A DNA stretch of 64,000 nt, taken from NCBI GenBank assembly GCA_034440635.1, contig JAOTON010000041.1, positions 124,001 through 188,000 of the forward strand, written 5' to 3'. Positions within the stretch are counted from its first letter, which is position 1. The number at the start of each line of letters is the position of its first letter. The stretch is from Lepas anatifera. Taxonomy: Eukaryota > Arthropoda > Thecostraca > Lepadidae. Below, piece after piece: positions 36,074 through 46,815 of this stretch. The position numbers and the translations under genes were made by a program. Under the pieces are notes generated by a model. It was not told the DNA's origin. It made no database searches and worked only from the letters and a program-made list of their open reading frames with translations.

Positions 36074-37559
36074 AGATGACACCGCCCTGCTCCTTACTGC
36101 AGAAAGTAGAATAGACCTAGACACAAAAATTCGTGATAGCCTCGCCCAAATTACGTCTTGGCTCCACTGTAACCGCCTCTCTCTAAATGTTAAAAAATCA
36201 AATTATCAGTTTTTCTCCACATCTCCCAATGACGACCTAACTATTGTAATGAATCAAACAATACTTCACCGAAAATTCTCCACTAAATATCTAGGGGTTA
36301 TCATTAGCGAGGATCTGAGGTGGACGGATCACATCAGAAGTGTGGAAAACACCATCTCAAGGAATATAGGCCTAATTCGACGATCACAGAACATCTTCAA
36401 CTCAGATCACACTCTCCTGCTGTACAACTCACTGGTACTGCCTTACCTGAATTACTGCCTGCCTGTCTGGGGGAGTACATTTGAATATAAATTAAATAAG
36501 TTAAGCCTGCTTCAGAACAGGATTGTCCGAATAATTGCAAAAGCTGACCGTCTAGCACACACTGATCCGTTATTTAAAAGATTCAAAATCATAAAATTAA
36601 CTGACCAAATTGAATTAGCCCAGCTCAAAGTCTTGCACAGTTATCTAACCAATTCTCTTCCTGACCCCATGAAAGAAAGGCTTCATCTGATTGATCAAAC
36701 TCAAATCGCTTATAACATAAGAAACCAGAGTCACTTTCATGTTCCTTTTGCCCCAACTAGATACAAAAAATTTTCCCTCTTTGTATCTGCCCCCAGATCA
36801 TGGAACAGAACTATAGCCCGTAAAATACCAAATCTTGGCGATGTCCCATTGAGTAAATATTTCTTCAAAACAGTGACCGAGAAAATATACCTAGACACTT
36901 ACTAATATCATCATCGTTTACAATTCTGTTTTTGCTTAGTTTTTTTCACACAAAACTAATATCACACTTTCTCACTTTTTTTGATACTTTCTTGATGCTT
37001 TCTTTACGATATATCCTACCTCGATAGTGGGCCCATCAACACACACTAATTTCCCTGTCTCGCGTAGTCCCTAGAATGTGGCGTGCTTGGGGTGTCGTAC
37101 AGGCTAGCCTCCGACTCCCTCCTGCCGAAGTCGAAATCACCATGCTGCTCTCCTCGCCTGACAGTCCACTCTCCTTGGCCCTGTTAAAAGTTAAAAGCTG
37201 TGAGATAAATGTGTAAAATAAAACAAAAACTGTTCTTGGTCAATAAACTACTAGGAGGTTGGTCGGCACATCCAAGCTAAAACCTTACATGCCTAACCCG
37301 TGTGTCTTTTGACTCGCTAATCGGTGTGCGCCGCGTGACGGTATTCCCAATGCCTGCTCGCTGATGGTTGCGAGGGATCGTGAACGGGTCGCGAATCGGT
37401 CGTCGGGGTTTGCGGCCGAATTGTTGGTCGTCGCGGAGCTGATTAGCACACCCCCGCTCCACCTTGTTCAAATCCGAATCTAACTACTCGTGTTCCGTGT
37501 CTCTCCGGTGAACCACTTAATGAACCCAAAACTGCCGCCCTTTTTCCTCCTGCCGTACT

Positions 37560-38979
37560 TATTCCGAATCTACTTTCAGCGCTCCCAGGCCGCGGGTGCC
37601 TGGCGCGGATGGCCGACGCGGGTGCCCCTGGTGGGGGCTAGTGTCGCCGCGGGTCGCCGGCGGCTGGCCGTCCGGCCGTGGGCGGGTGGCTTCCGCTCTG
37701 CGGCTGCGTTTCGCCGGTCGCCGTGCCTGGGGCGGCCGCCTGCCGGCCGCCCTGCGGTTGCATCTCGACGGTCGCCGCGCCCGGTCGGCTCCCGCCGCCC
37801 GGCGTGGTCTCGTCTCTGCGGCTGCACGTCTTCGGTCGCCGTGGTGGGGTGGCCTCGCGCCGCCCGCCGCGGTGGCCGCTCTGCGGCTGCGCCCCGGCGA
37901 TCGCTGAGCCCGGGCGGCCCGTCGCCGTCCGGCGCGGTGTCGTCTCTGCGGCTGCGGGTCTTCGGTCGCCGCGGTGGGATGGCCTCCCGCCGCTCGCCGT
38001 GGCGGCCACTCAACGGACTCATCCCGGCGTTCGCCGCGTCCGGGCGGCCTCTCGCCGTCCGGCGCGGCATGCGGCTTCATGTCTTCGGTCGCCGTGGTTG
38101 GGTGGCCTCCCGCCGCCTGCCGCGGCGGCCACTCTGCGGCTGTGCCCCAGCGATCGCTGCGCCCGGGCGGCCTCTCGCCGTCCGGCGCGGTGTCGTCTCT
38201 GCGACTGCCTGTCTTCTGTCGCCGTGGTGAGGTGGCCTCGCGCCGCCCGCCGCGGCGGCTGCGCCCGGGCGGCCTCTCGCCGTCCGGCGCGGTGTCGTCT
38301 CTGCGGCTGCGGGTCTTCGGTCGCCGCGGTGGGGTGGCCTCCCGCCGCTCGCCGCGGCGGCCCCTCTGCGGACTCATCCCGGCGGCCGCCGCGTCCGGGC
38401 GGCCTCTCGCCGTCCGGCGCGGTGTCATCTCTACGACTGCCTGTCTTCTATCGCCGTGGTGGGGTGGCCTCCCGCCGCCCGCCGTGGCGGCCGCTCGACG
38501 GCTGCGCCCCGACGATCGCTGCGCCCGGGCGGCCTCTCGCCGTCCGGCGCGGCGTCTGCCTGCGGCTCCATGTCTTTGGTCGCCGCGCCCGGGCGGCCTC
38601 TCGCCGTCCGGCGCGGTGTCATCTCTGCGACTACGGGTCCTCGGTCGCCGCGGTGGGGTGGCCTCCCGCCGCTCGCCGCGGCGGCCACTTTGCGGACTCA
38701 TCCCGGCGGTCGCCGCGTCCGGGCGGCCTCTCGCCGTGCGGCGCGGTGTCATCTCTGCGACTGCCTGTCTTCTGTCGCCGTGGTGGGGTGGCCTCCCGCC
38801 GCCCGCCGCGGTGGCCGCTCGGCGGCTGCGCCCCGACGATCGCTGCGCCCGGGCGGCCTCTCGCCGTCCGGCGCGGCATCTGCCTGCGGCTTCATGTCTT
38901 TGGTCGCCGCGCCCGGGCGGCCTCTCGCCGCCCGGCGCGGTGTCGTCTCTGCGGCTGCGGGTCTTCGGTCGCCGCGGCG
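37560..38979. repeat. GC-rich minisatellite, unit about 130 bp
   Basis: The core GGGCGGCC...CCGGCGCGG recurs at about 37911, 38041, 38164, 38266, 38396, 38526, 38590, 38720, 38850 and 38914. Most spacings are 130 bp, with two half-units of 64 bp. Adjacent units alternate between variants. The block is extremely GC- and CpG-rich and open in several frames on both strands for hundreds of codons, which reflects base composition and not genes. It continues after the Transib-2 insertion, from 41165. Confidence 0.9.
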
Positions 38980-40127
38980 CACAGTGGGCCCGCGGACCCT
39001 CAAAAGCGCTTATTATTCGGATTTCGTAAGTTCAAAAATATTGCTGTTTTATGGGTGTCATCAGTGTGAAATTGAATGTAGAATACGATGGCATTCTTAT
39101 TTTTTCTAAACGACTACAAAACTCTGTGCAGAAACAGTCTGAAGACGAGGTTTCCACCGAAAGCGTTTCGGAGCGCACTTATCGCCTGAATTTCCTTATT
39201 TGTTCACAAGTGTTTTTCAACGTTTCAAAGGCTTAGAAATTAGTTTTATGGCTTTTGTTTCTAGGAACGGAGTGTTCCAAATATGTTAGTACATGTTTTA
39301 ACGTGATTTCGTGTATTGGTCAGGTATGGGGAGCAAATTTACCAAGTAATGTTACTGACGGAGATAGATTTGATCAAACTATATTTGAAATAGAGTTTTA
39401 AAAATATATCACCTTGTGCCGCAGTGAAACTTGGTCCACAAAGTAGCTGGAGGTGTTTACTTTCATGCCTTATAATTACTTTTTGCCCGATTTTGCCCGA
39501 ATTCGTATTATGAGCATATTTGTTGTTCAGTGCAATGCACGGGTGCGGTCATAGTATTACACTATTACAAGCCAAATGGTAGAAATTGTTCATTTTTAAG
39601 GCAGGTGTCGGCAAGTTTTCCCTTTAGGATTCGTCTCGAGTCCCGGTTAACACAATTCTGAGCTATTTCGTAGACCTGCAGGTTACGCAATCTTTTCCAG
39701 GTCACATTGGGTCAAATGCTTTACACAGGAAATATGGGTATTGTCTAAACACCGCTCGGGGCATAAGATAATGTGCAGATTGGCCTGGGTTTGCCACTCG
39801 CTTTACACTAAATGCATCAGATGATTACCTCGCTTCGCATGAGAACTGATCACAAGAGCTCAAATCTGATATGAGACGAAATATAAGACGGTCGTTTCCT
39901 TGAGTCAGAAGTGGCCTGGTACAGAGGAACAATAGGCCCCTGACTCAGTTGGAGAGGTGCCTTGCTCTAGCGAAGTGTGGTTTTGTAGTCGGAAAAATGA
40001 TCTCACGAAGGGATGTGTTTAACTTTGTGCGTGGCAATATTGTTATCAACAGAGTGGCAGCGGATGACGAAGTGTCATATGTTAAAGACACATTACAGGG
40101 CGGATTCAGTGAGCATAAAAGAGACAC

Positions 40128-41010
40128 GTGCGGTCGGAAATTACAATTTTTATTGCAAGGCTGAAGCGGAAATGGCAAGCAAGTCACAGGACCCTAAACC
40201 GCTTCTTGGAGGAAGAGAAACAGTGGCTGAATGAGTGTTCCATCGCAGCAGATTCACCGAGGGTATTGGAGTCTGTTGACCTTGACCAGCAATGTACAAG
40301 CCGGGGTCCTTGTCGGCCTGTGGGTTTATGTGGAACACTTTCTGGTAGCTCCAAACGTCGTCGAACCTCCGCTTTCATGGCTGGTTACTCCTCTGCAGAG
40401 CTTTTGAATGTCACACGCTCCAAAGCGCCAGGGCCTTTCTGGTTTTCTCAAAGACGTGACCGTGGCTCCCACAAGACCTACTAAGGTAAGAAAAATGCTA
40501 AGAAAACCAGCAAATGCCTCAATACGATACACAGACGAAGAAGCACTTGCTGTGTTCATTGAAGGGCAGCATACGAAGCAAACCTGGCAGTTTACCAGAG
40601 AGTCGGCCAAGAGTCAGAATCAGGGGCGTAGCCAGGATTTCGCTCAGGGGAGGGCAGCGCCCCGAAAAAGGCCCTAGCGACAGCGCCAAAAGGGCCCTGA
40701 TGGGTAAAAAGGGTTCTGCTTGTTACAGAATAGAGTGCTGAAGAGGTCTTAAGAGGGCCCTGTCTGGTATGAAATTTCATATTTGACCACAGATCATAGT
40801 GCGGGCGAGCCGCGCTTCGCGCGACCCGTGTCCTCAGGGGGCCCTCAGGGGGCCCTCAGGGGGTGGCTGTCCCTGCCCCCCCTTGGGTACGCCCCTGGTC
40901 AGAATGTCAGAATGCCGACATATGTCCTCCATACAACATCCCGAAGGCAAAAGAAATTGTTATCCGGAGGGGTATATTACTATGTATATTATCCTAGTAA
41001 TATTATGCCA
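40128..41010 (+). pseudogene. Transib transposase N-terminal region, broken
   Basis: Plus-strand fragments in two frames: ARLKRKWQASHRTLNRFLEE, then SSKRRRTSAFMAGYSSAELL. After a shift come LKDVTVAPTRPTKVRK and YTDEEALAVFIEGQHTKQTW, then ESAKSQN. After the MITE the reading continues ADICPPYNIPKAKE. The pattern of a KRRRT block, a KDVT..SPTR block, a (T/P)EEALALFx block and a NADIYPPYN block is what I recall from the N-terminus of arthropod Transib proteins. Together with Transib-1, which keeps only the C-terminal half, both ends of the family protein are represented in the window. No search was run. Confidence 0.7.
40621..40897. mobile_element. hAT-like MITE, 277 bp
   Basis: Starts CAGGGGCGTAGCCAGG and ends GGGTACGCCCCTG. 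The 8-bp duplication GTCAGAAT is exact at 40613-40620 and 40898-40905. A third GTCAGAAT follows at 40906-40913. It belongs to the same family as 5033-5213, with extra internal sequence. It lies in the Transib-2 transposase remnant. Confidence 0.93.
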
Positions 41011-41164
41011 ATAGCTAGACATATGCTGCAGATACAGCAAAAACAGCCTCGAAAACTACTCGGGGGCATTTAAAAACCCTAGATATAAAATATCGCTGAT
41101 GTAGCCTCAATAGTTCGACGGTAATTAATTTTAAGCGCTTTTGAGCGCCCGCCGGCCCACTGTG

Positions 41165-41500
41165 CGGTGGGGTGGCCTCCCGCCGCTCGCCGCGGCGGCC
41201 ACTCTGCAGACTCATCCCGGCGGTCGCCGCGTCCGGGTGGCCTCTCGCTGTCCGGCGCGGCGTCCGCCTGAAGCCTCATGTCTTCGGTCGCCGTGGTGGG
41301 GCGGCCTCCCGCCGCCCGCCGCGGCGGCCACTCTGCGGCTGCGCCCCGGCGACCGCTGCGCCCGGGCGGCCTCTCGCCGTCCGGCGCGGTGTCATCTCTG
41401 CGGCTGCGTGTCTTCGGTCGCTCGCTCTCTCGCCTGGGCGTCTCCCGCCGCCCGCTGCGGCGGTCGCTGCGCGGGATATCGTCACCCGTTGTGGAGGCGC
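41165..41500. repeat. GC-rich minisatellite, continuation
   Basis: The same 130-bp units as 37560-38979 and in the same orientation, with cores near 41233 and 41362. It is the right part of the array split by Transib-2. It fades into non-repeated GC-rich sequence by about 41500. Confidence 0.85.
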
Positions 41501-41712
41501 GGCGACCCTCTCTGCGGCCGGGCTCCGGCCCGACGGTGGTGTTGCCCTGTATTTTCTCGCTGTATTATACTGTTACCCATGCTTTTTATAATATTGTCCA
41601 GCGTAGTCATGCCGGCCGGCCATAGGATTTTAGGGTGCGCACCCATTGTACTGTTCTTTTTTGCCGTTGTAGTGTTTTTTGCCGCGTGTGCTGTCTGTCA
41701 AATACATGTATG

Positions 41713-42835
41713 GATGGAAGCCCCTGGGCCAAGACAGGCAAACGCTACCCAAAACCAGAGCCTTACCTTACCAAACAATTTCAGACTAATAGAGTCACTA
41801 TGGCCCACTGGCACAGATTCTCCAACGAGCTCAGGAGATAAGTGCATTTCAACATGCTCTTCCTCAGGAAAAGGAACCTGAGAGGGGCCAAGAATTGACC
41901 TTCTTGAGCCAGGACAGGTTGGATGGATCATTCAAGTTCCGAAACGTGGAACATGGGCAAAGCCCAGTGTTTCAAGCAGATTTTTTTAACTGGTTCAGGG
42001 TCTGAGCCTCTACAACCGACACTGGAAAGAATTTCTAATTGTTGATTATTCTGACCCCAAAGAAGTTGCCCTAAGTATTCCCTCAGGACAAGGACAAACC
42101 AATGTGTGTGCAATCTAATCAAAACCTATCCGACGAGGTACCTACCAGGGACCTACACTACCAGACTATACTCCATTAGGTGAGTGAATCAGGTTATAAT
42201 CTGGTGAGACTAAGAATATTGATATGAGAAATCCAGCCATGATAGGTACCTTGCCCGGCCTCTTACCTTTATAAGTACAGGTATGTTTGTCGAATCCCAC
42301 ATAAGCCCTTCGATACGTCAAAATCACATAAGAATATCAGAAACGAACAGCAGGATATCTTCATGATAAATTCAACAAATAAGGAAGCCCACTTCTATAG
42401 GTTCGAGATGATAAAAACAAAAAATATAGGTTCAAACTATACCCACCACCACCATCCATTCGCCGCCGACTTGTGATCTGTGGCGTGTTTCCGGCTTTTC
42501 GCAAAATGGCTATGTTGGCAGTTCTGAAGAGTTCTGCCACTCCCTGACAATATTAAATACTCCAAAAATCCAGCATTGATTGCTCTGCCTTCTCGCCCCA
42601 GCCCCTCAGGTCAGGAAGTCCCCATTTGAGGTGTACGTGGACGACACAATTTAAGACAGTCCTCTTAATTGGAGTCCCATTGAAATTGACTGAAATGTAG
42701 AGAGTGCGCTGACTCTTTTGCACTCATCTCCCCGATAACCTGCGTTCCATGACTACATATTTTGTCTTTTGTTATGCTACTTTCCGGCGCATTAGTCTTC
42801 AGACCCCGGGTGGAGTAAACTTTTTCCTCAGTGTA
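41713..42835. mobile_element. TA element copy D, right fragment
   Basis: Starts AAGCCCCTGGGCCAAGACAG, which in copy A follows directly on the end of the left fragment (27083). It runs to the right terminus GGAGTAAACTTTTTCCTCAG and TG, with TA at 42834-42835. It lacks the TTAA MITE and so shows its empty site (near 42655-42672). Confidence 0.8.
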
Positions 42836-43178
42836 CTTGAATACTATTTCCAATATGCTGAATGTCCTCTACCTGTCCCTTACTTTTTGCAGCAGACAAG
42901 GTTCTTGCACCAAACCATTACAGCATTAAAGTAGTAAACTGAGTTTTCATTTATAGATCATGTTTTTTAAGGAAAATTTCCAATTATGGGTAATTTTTCC
43001 AGTATTTGGGGTCATAACTATTATTGGCAACTCTGACCGCAGTTTCCCCCAATGACATGCATTTCCCTTTTTTGAAGAAGTTTCCATTTTTGGAAGGAGT
43101 GTTTCCAATTATGGTACTTTTCCACATGATTAAATGTAGCAATTATCATGAAAATAGTTATTATTGGAAACATACCTA

Positions 43179-44795
43179 GGGGAAAGTGGGGGTCACGGAC
43201 ACCGTAACAATGGGGTGAGTTTTCGATGACTTAATGAGCTTGTTTCATTACTATTTTGGCTGTAGAGATACTTCAGACATTTGTCTAACTCTGTGCAAGC
43301 AGCTATGTCTCTGTAATTGGTATATTAAAATTTGCGTAAAATTTAGAAAAAAGTAGCAAAATTCATTTCGCCCCACCTAATGGGGTAACATGGTCACCCC
43401 ATGGGGAAAGATGGACAAGGTGAACAAAGTGATCGAACCAGGCCTTGAAGATTTCCATTTGCATCCACCCACTAGGCGACTCTCGTCCGCCGCGGGGAAG
43501 GGGCATTTTCCTACTTTTTCCATCAAAGGGCCAAAGGGAGTCATGCCTTTTCTGAATTATTTAATGACGGAGGATTAAAGCATCAAGGGCTGTGGTGGAA
43601 CTGTGCATAGGTTGATCCAGGATCGCCGATCAGGGGGTGGGGCACCTTTCCGGGGCGCCATATGGTTCAAGGAGCGGGCGCGCACCCAGGGGAGGCAGTG
43701 GGCCCCCAAACACTTTGGCTCCAAAGAACCGCCCCCATCTATGTGGAGGGCCGAAGGCACCCATCGAGGGGAAGGATGAGCCTTTACCTGACTTTTAAGG
43801 GCAGTGCTACACTGACTGCCGCCCCTGCATCCAACATGCCGCCCCTACACTGACTTTGCTGCCCCTGCACCCGACACGCCGCCCAGTAAAAAGATCACTA
43901 GGTCTGTGGAGCAAACAATCACCGCTCTCACCCCCACCCCCAGGATGCGAAAATTCGCTGCCCTTTGGGTGAACAAGTGCGCCCCCGGAGGCAAAATGCC
44001 GTCCCCTCCACCGGCCTGGTTTCCTCTCTCGTGAGCCGCCCCCAAATAAAAATCCTGGGTGTACGCCTGCCAGGGGTGCCACTTTTGGAACGCAAAACAT
44101 ATCAGATGGTCGCCAAATCCTCTCGCAGGGCTAAGAGCGCGTCTACCCGCTCCTGAGGGAGGGGTTGGAAGCATCACTTTAGGAGGCCCATCAATCTCTC
44201 ATAGGGGCACTGTGATCATTTCAGGGGGCGCTGAGGCTCGAGGGGTACACCTGCCCCTGGATGACCTCTAAATTTAATTACATGTTCTGCAGCATTTCAG
44301 GCCCTGTGTCCCCCAAACCATCAGGCTTTATTTATTTAAGCTTTATATTATATAAAATCAAATAAACTCTTGTGCGGGGTAACATAGAGACCATGTCCAT
44401 CTTGCCCCACACGTGGTGTCCGTCTTACCCCACTTTGCTCTTTCTAAACAAACTTGGAAATGAATCGGACGCCATTGCGATTACACAGTCAGCAACTGCG
44501 GTGAACAAAATGTAACATCTTGAAGAGCCTTATTACGTAATATCAAAAAAGGATGTATACAAACATCCATGCAATGACCTTACGAATTCGATTGTGAAAA
44601 AACACATGAGTTGCAGTTTTTACTATTATGAAAAGTTTAAAAGACCTAGAGAGCTCACCGGACCCAGCGTTGCTCTGCGACCGACGCGCGTTAAAAGGAA
44701 GCATATTACACGTTTTTCCCGGTCGTGACACTGTCAGTTCGTCCCAAAAAGGGGTGTCCGTCTTACCCACGGTGTCCGTGACCCCCCACTTTCCC
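43179..44795. mobile_element. Inverted-repeat DNA element with TA duplication, 1.6 kb
   Basis: The left end GGGGAAAGTGGGGGTCACGG and the inverted right end GGGAAAGTGGGGGGTCACGG match over about 25 bp, both leading into ACACCG. TA flanks both sides (43177-43178, 44796-44797). The motif GTGTCCGTCTTACCC recurs near the right end (44415 and 44755). No transposase frame is seen. The middle (about 43620-44270) is a mosaic of CAGGGGCG-type MITE debris, including CCTGGGTGTACGCCTGCCAG near 44055-44075. Superfamily not assigned. Confidence 0.75.
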
Positions 44796-44797
44796 TA

Positions 44798-46109
44798 TCT
44801 ATTAGTGGGAGCGTACATGTACACACAATTGGGAACCCTAACCACAGCTTCCCCCCCACTAAACTTCTATCTCACATATCAACAAAAGGGACAAAAATAT
44901 CAATGTCAACATAGTATTTGGATCTACCTAAAATTGAAATGTGTTGGTAAAGTGGACCTTAGGTAGCATTTTCATAAACACATCAAATGCTTAAAATTTG
45001 CATCCCACTCACGATCATCACCTGCCTGGTCATTCCTTCTTGCAGTAAAAACTCTGAGGCAACTAGCCTGCATAGATGTAAAATTATGTCTATTGGCCTA
45101 ATAGGTACAGAGGTATTGAAATTCACATACCAAAGAAAGATCCAGTGTAGTCAAAATCCTGCTTTAACTCCATGCAGTTCAGGTCCTGTGCGTTGCTTAC
45201 CACCACTGGTAGTAAGCAACACACACCCAACCAGCGTTTTTCGAAGTTTATTTCTTTCTGAGATTTGCAGTGATTTTCTGAGATAAGAAGGGGGTCTACT
45301 CGGCCCCCTCCAGTGCACGTTAGTGCCAGGCCCCTCTCCAGTGTGGTTGTCAACACTTTGTGGAGGACTGCATTAGCATACATTCGCTATCTGTACAATA
45401 TTGATATGATAATTTGATCATGAAACCCACCTGAATCACTCTTGTTGCCAGCCTGTTGCTGGCGCCAACTCTCCCAACTTCCTCCAGCTCCAAATCTATC
45501 TAACCAATCTAGGGCACAAATAAGCTAAGGCACAAGCAGGCTAAGGAATGAAAACCAAGCTTGATATGGGAAATTGCACCAGTCTTACAATAGCCTACAT
45601 TCATCTTAGATTAGCCATGGGCAGCAATATTTATTCTAGCTAGTTTTAGCCTGTACTTATCTCAAATATACCTAATAAATATGCCCTCAAAATAAGTGGC
45701 TTCCCGCCTGTTTAAATTTTTGGCAGGCTCTACATCACATAAACATTTCCAATTTGTCTTGTCGCTGTTGCGCAGTTTATGTAGAATTGCTGCCCAGCTA
45801 TGTCTATTTTTTCACTCACTTAGTACTTTTATTAGTAGCTTTTAGGCGTACTTAATACTAAATTCGAAGAAATAGGGGCCGCTAAATCGAAGAGACTCAA
45901 ACTGTAAATCTGATTTAACGTGAAAAAATGGACAGAGAAGTACTTGATAAAGTATTTGCGTTATCTTTAATGCCTTAAATATGCCCACAATCGTGTATTT
46001 CTCGAAAAAATTGACTATCACATTTCGGGTATCTAGGCGCAAACTTTCTGCAAACTACTAACAATCGGCACCATTGGGCTGCATGTTTTTTTAGTTTATT
46101 TTTAAAGAT
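44798..46109. other. Unassigned AT-rich DNA
   Basis: No gene or clear repeat boundary recognised. It could include the degraded leader of L2-2, but no ORF1 of that LINE is visible. Confidence 0.5.
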
Positions 46110-46553
46110 TAATCCCAGATTCTCCCCAAATTTTTCATCAACAGATGATGACTGTGCTGCCTTAAACTCAGATTTTCATGCCATTTTGGATCAGTGCAAA
46201 TACATACATTCACTTGATGCGCTTCAGCTTAATGCTTTGTCACTTCTGCACATAAATATACGTAGCCTATCCAAAAATTTTGACGCCCTCACTTTGCTAT
46301 TAGATCAACTCAAAACCAAACCTCAAATTATAATGTTATCCGAAACATGGACTAACTCAACATTTGCAGATTCTTTTCATCTTAATAACTACCATTTGGA
46401 GCTATCCACTCAGGATGAAACTAGGGGTCGAGGATCTGCCATCTACATTCAGAATTCTGTACCCTACAGCAGGCGATCTGATCTTGAATTTTGCTTACCT
46501 CAGTACCAGTCTGTATGTTTGGAAATAAAAAATAACAAATCTAGAAATCTCAT

Positions 46554-46565
46554 AATTGGCACAGT
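46554..46565. repeat. 12-bp target-site duplication of LINE-B (left copy)
   Basis: AATTGGCACAGT here and exactly at 53101-53112. It falls within the L2-2 endonuclease frame (IIGTV). Confidence 0.93.
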
Positions 46566-46815
46566 CTTGTTCTTGTTCTTGGTGGGGTTAGACGCACAAC
46601 CTCTTGGGTTCAGGCGTCTGTGTTCTGAAAGATATAACCTTAAAAGGCCGGTTAGACTGAAATAAAAGGTTAACACCCAGGTGACAACGGCAGCATTTAC
46701 AGAGTATAATAAAGACTATGTGATTCTAATTCTGAACTGAACCATCCAATATTAGGACAAAAGAACCGTTCGTACTACTGATAGATATCTGAACTGAAGT
46801 TGTTACGAGATCAGT
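46566..46815 (-). other. 3' untranslated region and tail of LINE-B
   Basis: On the minus strand the end is CCCCACCAAGAACAAGAACAAG-like, a short CAAGAA repeat of about 15 nt. Just before it is a potential stem-loop with AGACGC (46590-46595) pairing with GCGTCT (46614-46619). Such 3' hairpins and tails are used by LINE reverse transcriptases to select their own RNA. Confidence 0.75.

Larger units (their letters stand above)
30181..36905 (+). pseudogene. L2-1 ORF2 (endonuclease and reverse transcriptase), interrupted
   Basis: The endonuclease starts near 30181 (IIHVNISSLPKNFESL), has an in-frame TAA at 30511-30513, and continues with KGAGIYINKQITYS and VCVLGGDFNFDIM. It breaks at 30851 by the hAT-like insert and resumes at 33412 with YPCISLPTRI and LLSDISDHLPVTVEL. 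A frameshift lies near 34165-34200. The reverse transcriptase follows (YRPISLLPI, IYLDLSKAFDTVNH, MGVPQGSVLGPLLFLLYIND). It is cut inside the FADD motif at 34911 by a CR1 fragment and resumes at 36074 with DDTALLLTAES. The gene ends with PLSKYFFKTVTEKIYLDTY. All parts are present, so the gene was complete before decay. Confidence 0.9.
27084..37000 (+). mobile_element. L2-clade LINE (L2-1), interrupted and inactive
   Basis: On the plus strand: a leader of about 1.37 kb, ORF1 (28451-29977), an ORF2 with endonuclease and reverse transcriptase (30181-36905) and a 3' region of uncertain length. ORF2 lacks RNase H. Its C-terminal blocks (KYLGVIISEDLRW, ENTISRNIGLIRR, LAHTDPLFKRFKIIKL) are characteristic of the L2 clade. 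A hAT-like element (30852-33411) and a CR1 fragment (34912-36073) lie inside ORF2. The exact 3' end is not determined. Confidence 0.85.
38980..41164 (+). mobile_element. Transib DNA transposon (Transib-2), degraded
   Basis: Inverted ends of at least 33 bp with three mismatches. Left CACAGTGGGCCCGCGG, right inverted CACAGTGGGCCGGCGG, both followed by CTCAAAAGCGCTTA. The first seven bases equal the RAG recombination signal heptamer CACAGTG. Flanking 5-mers are CGGCG (38975-38979) and CGGTG (41165-41169), matching at 4 of 5; the undisturbed minisatellite unit reads CGCGGTGGGG. Coding remnants at 40128-41010 match the N-terminal part of Transib transposases. A hAT-like MITE lies at 40621-40897. 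The 2185-bp copy lacks the catalytic half and is defective. Confidence 0.85.
27084..41712 (+). other. Composite 14.6-kb segment inserted in TA element copy D
   Basis: Both sides abut adjacent positions of the copy A sequence, apart from about two bases (GC) that may have been lost. The segment starts with a GC-rich leader leading into L2-1 and ends ATACATGTATGGATGG. No inverted or direct terminal repeats join its ends. One reading is a single L2 LINE insertion whose 3' region contains the minisatellite, enlarged by later insertions (hAT-like, CR1, Transib). Independent steps cannot be excluded. Confidence 0.5.

Noticed and set aside
37559..38752. Long frames in the GC-rich array (397 codons minus, 463 and 351 codons plus)
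   Set aside because: They overlap on both strands and several frames, consist of Arg/Pro/Ala/Gly repeats and follow the minisatellite unit. Composition explains them.
27084..41712. Single large transposon with terminal repeats for the 14.6-kb segment
   Set aside because: Its two ends share no inverted or direct repeats and no clear duplication; LINE insertion plus later events is simpler.
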